This document shows positions 7,474 through 16,199 of a DNA stretch of 64,000 nt, one piece after another. The position numbers and the translations under genes are program-made. How positions within the stretch are numbered: the first letter of the stretch is position 1; each line of letters starts with the position of its first letter. The notes beneath the pieces are model-generated. The model was not told the DNA's origin and did not search any database. It saw only the letters and a list, made by a program, of their open reading frames with translations. This DNA comes from SZAS-103 sp964640525 (GTDB lineage Bacteria; Pseudomonadota; Gammaproteobacteria; Xanthomonadales; Xanthomonadaceae). Location: positions 32,094 to 96,093 of the forward strand of contig CAZXGS010000005.1 of NCBI GenBank assembly GCA_964640525.1, read 5' to 3'.

Positions 7474-9462
7474 CTACCAATGCACGCCGCGCATCAGGGA
7501 GGCGAAGGCGATCTGCTCGTTGCTCGGCGGCGCCTGCTCGCCGGCACCCTTGCCGCCCTTGGCGGCGGCGGAGTCCGGGAACAGTTCGAAGGCGGTGTTC
7601 ATGACCACCTCGTACATCTTCGGCGCCAGCGCGTTGATGGTCGCGGCGAAGATGCCCAGGCGGGTGGCGATCCGGCTCGGGCGCTCGATGATCGCCTGCA
7701 CCACCAGGTCGGCGGCTTCCTCGGGCGACAGCGTTGGCACCGACTCGTACATCTTGGTCGGGGCGATCATCGCGGTCTTCACCAGCGGCATGTTGATGGT
7801 GGTGAAGGCGATGTTCTTGCCGGAGAACTCGGCCTGCGCGCAACGGCTGAACGCGTCCAGTGCCGCCTTGCTGGCGACGTACGCGGAGAATCGCGGCGAG
7901 TTGGCCAGCACGCCGATCGAGCTGATGTTGATGATGTGGCCGCGGCGGCGCTCGGTCATCTTCGGCAGCAGGCCCATGATCAGGCGCAGCGAGCCGAAGT
8001 AGTTCAACTGCATGGTGCGCTCGAAGTCGTGGAAGCGGTCGTAGGACAATTCGATCGATCGCCGGATCGAACGGCCGGCGTTGTTGACCAGCACATCGAC
8101 GTGGCCGTGGTCCTTGAGGATCTCCGCCACCAGCCGGTCGCAGTCGGCCAGGTCGGACAGATCGGCCGTGTAGGCGAAGCATTTGCCACCTGCGGCGATG
8201 ATCTCCTCGCGCGTGGCATTCAGCTCTTCCTGGCCGCGCGCCACGATCACTGTCTTCGCACCCGCGCCGGCAGCCTTCAGTGCCACCGCCTTGCCGATGC
8301 CCGCCGAGCCGCCGGTAATCACCACCACCTTGCCGGCCACCTTGCCGCGCAGCGAGTGGTCGACGAACAGGTCCGGATCGAGGTTGCGCTCCCAGAAGTC
8401 CCACAGCCGCCACGCGTAGCTCTCCAGCGTGGGCACAACGATCTTGCTGCCCTTGAGCGCGCGCTCGGCCTCACGGCTGTCGAAGCGGGTGGGATAGGTG
8501 ATGAACTTGAGCGTCTCCCTGGGAATCTTCAGGTCGCGCAGCACCGCGCCCACCATGCGTTTGACCGGCGGCAGGTTGCCAAGTGCCGCGCGCATCGGGA
8601 ACGGGATGAAGGAAAACATGCGCGCGTCGATGCGCATGGTCATCTCCGGCGCGTGCGCGGCGCGGCAGAAGGTGTTGAGCACGGTGCCCACGCGCTGTGG
8701 TTCGGGGTCGACGAGGTGGAAGCAATGTCCGTCCAGACCCTTCTTGTGCGCGATGTGGTCCATCGCGTCGGCGACGAAGTCCACCGGCACGATGTTGATG
8801 CGCCCGCCCTCGATGCCAAGCGTGGGCATCCACTGCGGCAGCATCTGGCGCATCTTCTTGATCAGCGGGAACAGGTAGTACGGGCCGTCGATCTTGTCCA
8901 TTTCGCCGGTCTGCGAATGGCCGACCACCATGCCCGGACGGTAGATCCGCCACGGAATCGTGCAATCGTTGCGCACCAGCCCTTCCGAGTCGTGCTTGGT
9001 GCGCAGGTAGGGATCGTCCAGCTCCTCGGCCTCGTCGAACATGTCCTCGCGGAACACGCCGGTGTACAGACCGGCGGCGGCGATCGAACTGGTGTGGTGG
9101 AAGCAGCCGGCCTTGAGCGCGGTCGCCAGCGCGATGGCGTTGCGGGTGCCGTCGATGTTGGCCACGCGCTGGCTCTCGGCGTCGGCCTTGAGGTCGTAGA
9201 TCGCCGCCAGGTGGAAGAAGTGGTCGATCTTGCCGCTCAAGGCGCGCAGCTTTGCCGGCGTCAGCCCGAGCTTCGCGGCCGCCAGGTCGCCATGCACCGG
9301 CAGCACGCGTTTGCGATCCCACCCCATCTTTTCGGCGATTGCCTCGAACTTCTTCTCCGAGCCCTTGCGCAGCATCAGGTGAATGGTGCCCTTGCGCTTG
9401 AGCAGGTTGCTGACCAGGTAACGGCCGATGAAGCCGGTGCCGCCGGTGACGAAGTAGTTCAT
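7474..9462 (-). CDS. Fatty acyl-CoA reductase, two-domain (wax-ester type, Maqu_2507-like)
   Basis: A 662-residue fusion of two Rossmann domains. Domain one is an extended SDR with GGTGFIG at 7-13 and the active-site YLRTK at 152-156. Domain two is a classical SDR with GGSAGIG at 384-390, NNAGRSIRRS near 460 and YVASK at 528-532. Length, order and many blocks (RIYRPGMVVGHSQTGEMDK, GIEGGRINIVPVDFV, RTMQLNYFG, TINMPLVKT) match the Marinobacter Maqu_2507 enzyme. That enzyme reduces long-chain acyl-CoA through the aldehyde to a fatty alcohol. Divergent from it lie an acyl-CoA-binding protein and a PhaD-like regulator, consistent with wax-ester or neutral-lipid synthesis. No wax ester synthase is present in the window. 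Confidence 0.88.
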   Translation of the reverse strand: MNYFVTGGTGFIGRYLVSNLLKRKGTIHLMLRKGSEKKFEAIAEKMGWDRKRVLPVHGDLAAAKLGLTPAKLRALSGKIDHFFHLAAIYDLKADAESQRVANIDGTRNAIALATALKAGCFHHTSSIAAAGLYTGVFREDMFDEAEELDDPYLRTKHDSEGLVRNDCTIPWRIYRPGMVVGHSQTGEMDKIDGPYYLFPLIKKMRQMLPQWMPTLGIEGGRINIVPVDFVADAMDHIAHKKGLDGHCFHLVDPEPQRVGTVLNTFCRAAHAPEMTMRIDARMFSFIPFPMRAALGNLPPVKRMVGAVLRDLKIPRETLKFITYPTRFDSREAERALKGSKIVVPTLESYAWRLWDFWERNLDPDLFVDHSLRGKVAGKVVVITGGSAGIGKAVALKAAGAGAKTVIVARGQEELNATREEIIAAGGKCFAYTADLSDLADCDRLVAEILKDHGHVDVLVNNAGRSIRRSIELSYDRFHDFERTMQLNYFGSLRLIMGLLPKMTERRRGHIINISSIGVLANSPRFSAYVASKAALDAFSRCAQAEFSGKNIAFTTINMPLVKTAMIAPTKMYESVPTLSPEEAADLVVQAIIERPSRIATRLGIFAATINALAPKMYEVVMNTAFELFPDSAAAKGGKGAGEQAPPSNEQIAFASLMRGVHW

Positions 9463-9712
9463 GCCTCTGGCTCCCGAGTGGAAACGTTGGTTGGCTGCCG
9501 GCGCCTTGCCGGTGGAATCCGTTGCGCCGGCCTGGTGCGGATGCGGCAGACATCATCCCGCGTCGCGGACACGCTTGCGCGCGCACCGCGACGCCCGCAC
9601 GATGGAGCCCGCATCGCCCTCGCCAAGCGCCGCATACGGTGGCGTCTGGCATCCGGAAGATGCATGCTATCACCCCAACCTCGCCGCACGGCATTCCCGC
9701 ACAAGGCATCCC

Positions 9713-9970
9713 ATGGCCGACATCAAGACCGAGTTCGAGGAGGCCGCCAAGGCGGTCAAGACCCTCACCCAGCGCCCCGACAACGACGTCCTGCTCAAGC
9801 TCTACGCGCTCTACAAGCAGGGTGCCGAGGGTGACGTCAACGGCGCCAAGCCGGGCTTTTTCGACTTCGTCGGCAGCGCCAAGTACGAAGCGTGGGAGAA
9901 GCTCAAGGGCACCAAGCCCGAGGAGGCGATGAAGAAGTACATCGCCACCGTCAAATCGCTGATGAAGTGA
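9713..9970 (+). CDS. Acyl-CoA-binding protein (ACBP)
   Basis: An 85-residue four-helix ACBP that carries long-chain acyl-CoA esters in the cytoplasm. Family signatures are LKLYALYKQGAEGDV, KPGFFDFVGSAKYEAWEKLKG and the C-terminal EEAMKKYIATVKSL. The start at ATG 9713 gives the exact normal length; the frame is open further upstream but without family similarity. It is divergent from the acyl-CoA reductase (250-bp shared upstream region) and 43 bases ahead of the TetR gene. This suggests the three work on the same acyl-CoA pool. Confidence 0.95.
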   Translation: MADIKTEFEEAAKAVKTLTQRPDNDVLLKLYALYKQGAEGDVNGAKPGFFDFVGSAKYEAWEKLKGTKPEEAMKKYIATVKSLMK

Positions 9971-10013
9971 GCCCGGCAGGCGCGTCTTCGCGCGCCCGGA
10001 TCGGCAATCGCGC

Positions 10014-10640
10014 ATGGCCCGCCAGACCAAGCAGCGCATCCTCGACGCCAGCCTCGCCCTGTTCAACGCCCAGGGCGAGCCCAACGTCACCACCAATCAC
10101 ATCGCCGACGAACTGGAGATCAGCCCGGGCAACCTGTACTACCACTTCCGCAACAAGGACGACATCATCGAGCAGATCTTCGTGCGCTTCGAGGATCGCA
10201 TGGACAAGGCCCTGGCCGCGCCCGACGAACGCCTGCCCGAACTGGAAGACGTGTGGTTGCAGTTGCACCTGGTGTTCGAGTGCATCTCCGAGTATCGCTT
10301 CCTGTACCGCGACATCGTCGACATCCTCAGCCGCAACCGCACCTTGCGACTGCGCTTCGCGCGCATCCTCAAGCGCGCGGCGGAAAACGCCAGCAAGGTC
10401 ATGCGCGGGCTGGTGCGCAATGGCGCGATGCGCGCCTCGGCGGCGGAGATCGACGCCACCGCGACCAACATCCTGGTGATCGCCACGTTCTGGTTGAACT
10501 ACGCCAGCGTGCGTGGCGACCGCGACGAGAATGCGTCGATCCGGCTGGGCATCGTGCAGGTCATGATGCTGATCGCACCGTTCCTGCGCGATGCCGAGCG
10601 CCTGCACCTGCACAACCTGACCCGCGCCTACGCGACATGA
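10014..10640 (+). CDS. TetR/AcrR-family transcriptional regulator, PhaD-like
   Basis: A 208-residue repressor or activator. The N-terminal helix-turn-helix (about residues 8-52) contains ALFNAQGEPNVTTNHIADELEISPGNLYYHF, here cut into the recognisable blocks LFNAQGEPNV and ISPGNLYYHF. The ligand domain has YRFLYRDI and VQVMMLIAPFL-type segments. Both ends resemble Pseudomonas PhaD, which senses a CoA-derived intermediate and controls phasin genes. The next gene, on the opposite strand, encodes a phasin-like protein. Regulation of the reductase, ACBP or phasin genes is inferred. A general fatty-acid-responsive TetR is the alternative. Confidence 0.85.
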   Translation: MARQTKQRILDASLALFNAQGEPNVTTNHIADELEISPGNLYYHFRNKDDIIEQIFVRFEDRMDKALAAPDERLPELEDVWLQLHLVFECISEYRFLYRDIVDILSRNRTLRLRFARILKRAAENASKVMRGLVRNGAMRASAAEIDATATNILVIATFWLNYASVRGDRDENASIRLGIVQVMMLIAPFLRDAERLHLHNLTRAYAT

Positions 10641-10758
10641 TGCAGGCGCCCGTGGCGCCGGCCCGGCAGCGATCGATGCACGCCGTCGTCACCTGCCGCC
10701 CGCGGCGTGGCGGACGGCAGATGCGCGAGACCTGCACCTCCCGCGAGGCAACCAGGAC

Positions 10759-11199
10759 TCAGGCCGCCTTGCGCGTCTTGCGCCGCGCCGTCGTCTTCAC
10801 CGCCGGCTTGCGCGCCTTGCGGACCGGCTTGCGGGTGGCCTTGGTGCTGCGCGCGCGGATGCCGAGCACGGCGGTGACGCCGTCGAGGCGACGCAGGACC
10901 GGCTGCAGGCGATCGTGTGCGCCGGTCGCCAGTTCACCGGCGATGGCGACGACGCGCTGGCCCAGCGCGTTGGCACCGGTGAGCGTGCGATCACGGTAGT
11001 AGCGGCCCTGCTCGCCAAGGCCCTCGAGCATGATGCCGGTGGCCTTGGGCACGCGACCGGCGACGGCGACGGCTTCCTGCACCGCGGCGGCGGTATTCCT
11101 GCGGATCAACGATGCCGCACCGAGGCCGGCCAACAGCACGGCGCGCGCACCCGGGAGGTCGGTCACGGATGGAGCGGTGTTTTCGTTCTGGACGTTCAT
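10759..11199 (-). CDS. Phasin-like granule-associated protein with histone H1-like tail
   Basis: A 146-residue protein. The N-terminal half contains LLAGLGAASLIRRN, similar to the start of PhaF/PhaI phasins, followed by amphipathic helices (about 15-95). The last 40 residues are a Lys/Arg/Ala/Pro tail with KPVRKARKPAVK-type repeats, like the DNA-binding tail of PhaF. The start at 11199 has a GAGG site upstream. Such proteins coat storage granules and may tether them to DNA. It is convergent with the PhaD-like regulator gene. The family call is by pattern only; a nucleoid-associated protein is the main alternative. Confidence 0.6.
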   Translation of the reverse strand: MNVQNENTAPSVTDLPGARAVLLAGLGAASLIRRNTAAAVQEAVAVAGRVPKATGIMLEGLGEQGRYYRDRTLTGANALGQRVVAIAGELATGAHDRLQPVLRRLDGVTAVLGIRARSTKATRKPVRKARKPAVKTTARRKTRKAA

Positions 11200-11387
11200 G
11201 GTCACCTCGCAGTGGTGGATGGTCTGGATGTCGCGGTCCGGATGAACCGACGGGATGCAGTATCCAAACAATCGTTTGAGCAAATGCACCAAGGCGCGAC
11301 GACGTTTCCGGCCGCGAACGCGCCACGCGCGGGCGCGCCGAGGTCGATGCACCCTGGCTTGCCGGCGGCGCAACGGCAGCGCGGGAA

Positions 11388-11549
11388 TCAGTGGTCCGGA
11401 TGGCGCAGCTTCCACGCCGCAAGCGCCCGTTCCCAGGCCTCAAACTCCTGCGCATACATCTCGAACACGCACAGCTCGCAGCCACTTTCGCAGCAGTCGC
11501 AAGCCAGCGGCTTTTCGGGGGGGTGCGGACGCGGATCCGGATCGTCCAT
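11388..11549 (-). CDS. Small Oxidored-like domain protein (53 residues)
   Basis: A very short gene from ATG 11549 to TGA. The product begins with an acidic Pro-rich stretch. It then has KPLACDCCESGCELCVFEMY and ends with an aromatic-rich helix (EFEAWERALAAWK). This CxCC...C..C pattern with YAQE..AWE matches the Oxidored-like family (PF09791), small Cys-rich proteins also found at the start of eukaryotic OXLD1. The function is unknown; the clustered cysteines suggest metal or redox binding. It has no obvious operon partner. Confidence 0.75.
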   Translation of the reverse strand: MDDPDPRPHPPEKPLACDCCESGCELCVFEMYAQEFEAWERALAAWKLRHPDH

Positions 11550-11785
11550 GGCCGGTACAGTCTAGCGGCTGGCGTGCGACGCATGCGTTGCCGGCGGCAT
11601 GGGGCAATCGGTACCTTCCCCCGTCCGGCGCTGCGCACCGCTTGCTCGCGGCGGACAAAGGAGTCGCTTGTGGGTTCGAGTTCGGGAGCAAGTCAGCGGC
11701 CGAACGGTTGGCGGGAGCATGCTGGCCACTTGCCAGCGTCCGCGTCCGGCGACATGCTCAGCCTTCCATTCCCTGGAGTATCGAC

Positions 11786-12640
11786 ATGCCATCCAAGGCC
11801 AGCGCCTGGGCCGCGTTCCCGCATCCATCCAAGGGCTACGACTACGCCGGCGACAAGCTCAAGAGCGCGTGGTCGTCGCTGCACGCCGGCGACTGCGAAC
11901 CGTTTCCGGATGCAAAGCGCGCCGGTGTCCTGTTGAACGCCATTGCCAAGCCGCCCAAGGGCATGGACGCCGCCAAGCTCGCCGAGACCCTGCAGGAGGC
12001 CTGGCGCGCCTTCCACCGCGGCGACTTCCACGACGCCTTCGTGCTCGGCGATGCCTTGGGGCCGCTGGGCGCCTCGGTGGCGATCAAGGCGCTGGGCATC
12101 CACGCCACCTACCTGGTGTCCGATGCCGCCGAGAAACTCAAGCGCTTCGAGCACGCCATCGAACTCGCCGACAAGGCCCTGGCGGCGCTTCCGGACGAGG
12201 CCAATTCGCATTACCGCAAGGCGTTCGCACTCGGCCGCTACAGTCAGGGCATCAGCATCGGCAAGGCGCTGACGATGGGTTTGGCGACCAAGGTCAAGGC
12301 GGCGCTGGACACCACGGTCAAGATGGCACCCAAGCACGCCGAGGCGCATCTTGCGCTTGGGGTGTTCCATGCCGAGGTGATCGCCAAGGTCGGTGCACTG
12401 ATCGGAGGGTTGACCTACGGCGCCAAGGCCGACCAGGCCGACGCGCACATCAAGACCGCGCTCAAGCTCACCCCCAACTCCCCCATCGCGCACGTCGAGC
12501 ACGCCAACGTGCTGCTGCTGCTCAAGGGTGCCAAGGGCGAGGACGCCGCCGCCGACGAGTTCGAGAAGGCCACCAAACTCAAGGCCTTGGACTCGATGGA
12601 ACGACTCGACCAGGAGCACGCCAGGGCGCAGATCGAGTGA
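11786..12640 (+). CDS. TPR-repeat protein of unknown function
   Basis: A 284-residue soluble protein starting at ATG 11786 behind a GGAG site. The middle and C-terminal parts read as tetratricopeptide helices. Examples are KRFEHAIELADKALAALPDEANSHYRKAFALG, recognisable from AIELADKALAALP, then KAALDTTVKMAPKHAEAHLALG and a last unit ending in NSPIAHVEHANVLLLL. There is no signal peptide or membrane helix. TPR proteins act as scaffolds; no partner can be named. It is followed 123 bases later by a small Lys-rich gene. Confidence 0.8.
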   Translation: MPSKASAWAAFPHPSKGYDYAGDKLKSAWSSLHAGDCEPFPDAKRAGVLLNAIAKPPKGMDAAKLAETLQEAWRAFHRGDFHDAFVLGDALGPLGASVAIKALGIHATYLVSDAAEKLKRFEHAIELADKALAALPDEANSHYRKAFALGRYSQGISIGKALTMGLATKVKAALDTTVKMAPKHAEAHLALGVFHAEVIAKVGALIGGLTYGAKADQADAHIKTALKLTPNSPIAHVEHANVLLLLKGAKGEDAAADEFEKATKLKALDSMERLDQEHARAQIE

Positions 12641-12763
12641 GCCCCTGCCCCATCCACGCCGTCGGCGGGCAGGTGAAATCCGACCCTTTTCTGGTGTAAG
12701 AAGGACGACGGCGACGCGCCCCGCGTTCGCCGCCTCACATCCACCCCACATCGAGACGACGCC

Positions 12764-12865
12764 ATGTCCAAGGGACTCGACAAGAAAAAGGAAGACAAGA
12801 AGAAGCCGGAGAAGACGCTGAAGGAAAAGCGCGCCGCCAAAGCCGCCAAGAAAGCCACCAAGTGA
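12764..12865 (+). CDS. Small lysine-rich protein (33 residues)
   Basis: ATG 12764 opens a 33-codon frame whose product is about 45 percent lysine (MSKGLDKKKEDKKKPEKTLK and onward), with alternating Ala and Lys at the end. Such tiny basic proteins occur in many proteobacteria and are easily missed. The codon pattern is regular, with third-position G in the lysines. The ribosome-binding site is weak. A ribosome- or nucleic-acid-associated role is only a guess. It lies just before an 80-bp repeat array. Confidence 0.5.
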   Translation: MSKGLDKKKEDKKKPEKTLKEKRAAKAAKKATK

Positions 12866-12871
12866 CGCCGT

Positions 12872-13195
12872 GACGCGCCCGCGAAAGCGAGCGCCTTGGT
12901 CACGGCGTCATCCTCGCGCAAGCGAGGATCCATGGTCTTTCGCCACAAGCCGACGCGCCCGCGAAAGCGGGCGCCTTGGTCACGGCGTCATCCTCGCGCA
13001 AGCGAGGATCCATGGTCTTTCGCCANNNNNNNNNNNNNNNNNNNNNNNNNNNNNNNNNNNNNNNNNNNNNNNNNNNNNNNNNNNNNNNNNNNNNNNNNNN
13101 NNNNNNNNNNNNNNNNNNNNNNNNNCAAGCCGACGCGCCCGCGAAAGCGGGCGCCTTGGTCACGGCGTCCCGGCGCAAGCCGGGATCCATTGCGC
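12872..13195. repeat. 80-bp tandem repeat array interrupted by an assembly gap
   Basis: Two near-identical 80-bp units (12872-12951 and 12952 onward) differ at one base. Each contains ACGCGCCCGCGAAAGCG, GTCATCCTCGCGCAAGCG and GGATCCATGGTC. A third, diverged unit follows the N run and ends in the hairpin CCCGGCGCAAGCCGGG. The true copy number is unknown. The rest of the roughly 600-bp non-coding stretch up to 13468 holds only a small palindrome at 13339-13360 (CACGTGCG / CGCACGTG). Confidence 0.85.
13026..13125. other. Assembly gap of 100 N
   Basis: Exactly 100 undetermined bases inside the 80-bp tandem repeat. The round number suggests a placeholder of unknown true length, so repeat copy number and spacing here should not be trusted. 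Confidence 0.99.
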
Positions 13196-13468
13196 TGGTG
13201 CGGACCATCGTCGCCCGGTCGCTGCAAGGCCATGTCGAAATGGATCCAGGCATGCGCCGGGATGGCGAACCGTGGATCCAGGGTCACCCGGTCGCGGGGA
13301 CGCTGCCGCACGAGAAACGCGACGAGCCGCGGCCCATCCACGTGCGATTTCGCGCACGTGCGCGTGGGGAAATCGCGCCTCCAGGGCAAAAGCCAAGCGC
13401 GCCATAGATCGCGCCGGATCAGGGTGCCCTTGCAGGTCGCGTCTCCATGGCCACGGCCAGGCCCTGCC

Positions 13469-14182
13469 TCACCACTCCATTCCCTCCGGCAGCAGGCCGC
13501 GCAATTCCGCATCGGTGAGATTGCGCCATTGTCCCGGCTTGAGATGCCCGAGTTTCACGTTGCCGATCCGCACCCGCAGCAACTGCTTCACCCGCAGGCC
13601 GAAGTGCGCGGCCATCAGTCGGATCTGTCGATTCAGGCCCTGCACCAGCACGATCCGGAAGCCCTGGCTGCCGAGCTTGCCGGTCCGGCACGGCAGGGTC
13701 ATCTGGCCATGCACCGGGACGCCACGCGCCATCCCGCGCAGGAACTCGGGCGTCACCGGGTGGTTCACCGCCACCAGGTATTCCTTTTCCAGCTTGTTCT
13801 CGGCGCGAAGGATGGCATTGACGATGTCGCCGTTGCTGGTCAGCAGGATCAGCCCTTCGGAATCCTTGTCCAGGCGCCCGATCGGGAAGATGCGCTGCTG
13901 GTGGCCGACGAAGTCCACGATGTTGCCCTTGACCGCACTCTCGGTCGTGCAGGTGATGCCGACCGGCTTGTTCAGCGCGATGTAGACGTGCCGGCGCGCG
14001 CCTGGTCTGGCCACGCGCGCGCGCAGTTCATGGCCGTCGATCAGCACCTGCTGCCCGGCTTCGACCTGTGCGCCGGTGCTGGCGCGCGTTCCGTCCACGC
14101 TGACCCGGCCTTCGGCGATCAGGCGATCGGCCTCGCGGCGTGAGCAGTGGCCACTCTCGGCAATGTGTTTGTTCAGGCGCAT
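13469..14182 (-). CDS. rluF: 23S rRNA pseudouridine(2604) synthase RluF
   Basis: This enzyme modifies U2604 of 23S rRNA. It has 237 residues: an S4 RNA-binding domain at about 1-58 (RLNKHIAESGHCSRREADRL) and a catalytic domain with Asp105 in IFPIGRLDKDSEGLILLTSNGD. The late LVQGLNRQIRLM motif is present. The blocks ENKLEKEYLV and RVRIGNVKLGHLKPGQWRNL point to RluF rather than RluB or RluE. The long basic tail of E. coli RluF (290 residues) is absent. RluF motifs normally read QIRRM; here it is QIRLM. It is probably monocistronic. Confidence 0.92.
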   Translation of the reverse strand: MRLNKHIAESGHCSRREADRLIAEGRVSVDGTRASTGAQVEAGQQVLIDGHELRARVARPGARRHVYIALNKPVGITCTTESAVKGNIVDFVGHQQRIFPIGRLDKDSEGLILLTSNGDIVNAILRAENKLEKEYLVAVNHPVTPEFLRGMARGVPVHGQMTLPCRTGKLGSQGFRIVLVQGLNRQIRLMAAHFGLRVKQLLRVRIGNVKLGHLKPGQWRNLTDAELRGLLPEGMEW

Positions 14183-14215
14183 GGGTGTGCATGCTTGCCG
14201 ATTCCGGCCCCGATG

Positions 14216-15958
14216 TCATGTCCGGCGTGTGCCGTCCTTGCGCAACCCGTCCGCGCGCGCATCGGCGGGCGCAGCCTGCGCGACCTGGTTGCCGCCGGCA
14301 CGCTTGGCCGCGTACATCGCCGCATCGGCACGCGCGATCAGCGTCGCGGCGTCCTCGACGCGCCCCAGCGTCGCCACTCCCACGCTGGCCGACAGTGCAT
14401 CGCCAGCCACCCGCACCGGGATGCGCCGGGCCTGCAGGTCGGCGCAGATGCGCGCGGCGATCAGGCGCGCCGCCTCGCCGTCGCAGCCCGGCAGCAGCGC
14501 CAGGAACTCCTCGCCGCCATAGCGACCCAGCACGTCATGCGCACGCATGTCCGCGCGCATCACCCGGGTCAGCGCGACCAGCGCGGCATCACCGGCCGCG
14601 TGGCCCTGGCAGTCGTTGAGCTGCTTGAAGCGATCCAGGTCCAGGAACAGCACCGACAGCGGCCGATGCCAGCGGTGCGCGCTCGCCACCAGTGCCTCGA
14701 CGCGACGGTCCAGCCCACGCCGATTGAACACCCCGGTGAGCGGATCGGCATCGGCCTGCGCCTGCGCGAGATCGCGGTCATGACGCAGTTCCAGTGCACG
14801 GTCGGCAAGGCCCAGCGACAGCACCAGCGCCTCCACCGCTCCGGCCACCAGGCTGGCCTCGCCCAGCCACGTCCACCCGCCCAGCAGGCCGAAAACCTGC
14901 AGGCTTCCAAGCACGGTGATCAGCAACAGCGGCGTCCAGCCGAGCAGGAAAAACCCCGCGTAACGCGACCCGCGCCACCACGCGCTGACGCTGGCGGCGA
15001 GGATGACCGGGCCACCGAGGACCAGCAACGGGTTGATCGCATAGGCCGCCAGTCGCGTCAGCCATGGCAGCGGCAAGCTGCCCAGCCCCATCGCCACCGC
15101 CGTGGCAGCGCCGATGCCAAGCACCAGCACGCGCTGGTGCGGCGCATACCGGCGCAAGTCGGCGAAACGGGAGACGAACAGCGTGGCCGACAGCACCGAC
15201 ACCGCCGTCGCGAGCCGTCCCCACGCGCCCGGATGGGCCATCACCCAGGTCCATCCCAGCGGCTGGGCGACGTAGCCATATTGCACCGCCAGGATCAGCG
15301 CGTAGGCCACCACGTAAGCGGCGTACCAGAAGAACGTGGCATCGCGCAGTTCGGCCGCGAACAACAGCGCCATGACCGCCATGGCCAGCATGATCGCAAG
15401 ACAGGCGCTGGCCACGGCCAGCCAGCGCGCGTCCTGGCGTTCGAATTCGGCGGCGTCGAGCAGCGAGAACCGCAGCGGCGGTGCCACGTTGCCGCCGGGC
15501 TCCAGCCGCAACAGCAGTGGCGAGGCACTGGCTTCGCCCGCATCGAGCGTGAAGCCGATGCGCCCGTGGCCACGCCAATGATGACTCGCATCGAACAGCC
15601 CCGCATCCCGCACCGGTGCCGCGTGCGACGGGAACCAGCTCACCTTCTGCAGCATGCTCGGCTCGACGATCACCAGCACGGCATCGCGACCTGCGGGAAC
15701 GCTGCCAGGCTCGGGCCACAGCAGCACCCAGGCGCCGTGGCGGCCGGCCGGAATGACGGTCAGACGCTCCGGGTCGAAGGCCTGCCCTGCGCGCCCGGGC
15801 AGCAGCTTGCGAACCGTTGCCGGTTCATCGCCGGGCTGCACCGGTCGCCAGGCGGCGCGCAGGGAGCCGGCCTGCACCATCTGCGCCAGCAACAGGCACA
15901 GCAGCGCGATCACCGTCCTGGACGCCAGCGACGCTTGCGACGACAGGGCCATCCTCAC
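14216..15958 (-). CDS. Diguanylate cyclase with 7TMR-DISM sensory module
   Basis: A 580-residue inner-membrane signalling protein. A signal-peptide-like N-terminus is followed by a periplasmic 7TMR-DISM extracellular domain (about 35-180). Seven transmembrane helices (about 185-390) and a cytoplasmic GGDEF domain (about 400-565) come next. The active site reads RYGGEEF, and FLDLDRFKQLND is intact, so it should make c-di-GMP. The start is GTG 15958 or ATG 15952. It is not clearly in an operon. The extracellular ligand is unknown; DISM domains often bind carbohydrates or small molecules. Confidence 0.92.
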   Translation of the reverse strand: MRMALSSQASLASRTVIALLCLLLAQMVQAGSLRAAWRPVQPGDEPATVRKLLPGRAGQAFDPERLTVIPAGRHGAWVLLWPEPGSVPAGRDAVLVIVEPSMLQKVSWFPSHAAPVRDAGLFDASHHWRGHGRIGFTLDAGEASASPLLLRLEPGGNVAPPLRFSLLDAAEFERQDARWLAVASACLAIMLAMAVMALLFAAELRDATFFWYAAYVVAYALILAVQYGYVAQPLGWTWVMAHPGAWGRLATAVSVLSATLFVSRFADLRRYAPHQRVLVLGIGAATAVAMGLGSLPLPWLTRLAAYAINPLLVLGGPVILAASVSAWWRGSRYAGFFLLGWTPLLLITVLGSLQVFGLLGGWTWLGEASLVAGAVEALVLSLGLADRALELRHDRDLAQAQADADPLTGVFNRRGLDRRVEALVASAHRWHRPLSVLFLDLDRFKQLNDCQGHAAGDAALVALTRVMRADMRAHDVLGRYGGEEFLALLPGCDGEAARLIAARICADLQARRIPVRVAGDALSASVGVATLGRVEDAATLIARADAAMYAAKRAGGNQVAQAAPADARADGLRKDGTRRT

Positions 15959-16199
15959 AGCCGGCTGTCCATGCTGTTGGCCATTCCTCGAAACCCCGGC
16001 GAGATCGACGCGTCGATCGGGTCTTGCTCACCGCATCCGAGTCCATGCCGCATCCCCGCACCGGACATTGCCGCACCAAATCGCATTGCGGATCGTGAAG
16101 CCCCTCGACAAGACGCCACTAAAGCAGGTCGAAGACGATATTGAAGCCAATTTCCGCAAGCCTGCACAGGCGCTCGTGGACGGCACGGCACCGCGGCGC

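Noticed and set aside
6826..9834. 1002-codon open frame opposite rarA and the acyl-CoA reductase
   Set aside because: It is antisense to two clear genes. High GC makes such shadow frames common, and its product is His/Gln/Val-rich without any known domain.
13339..13360. Palindrome CACGTGCG ... CGCACGTG as an operator
   Set aside because: It lies about 100 bases downstream of the rluF stop (rluF is on the minus strand) in repeat-rich DNA, with no promoter nearby.
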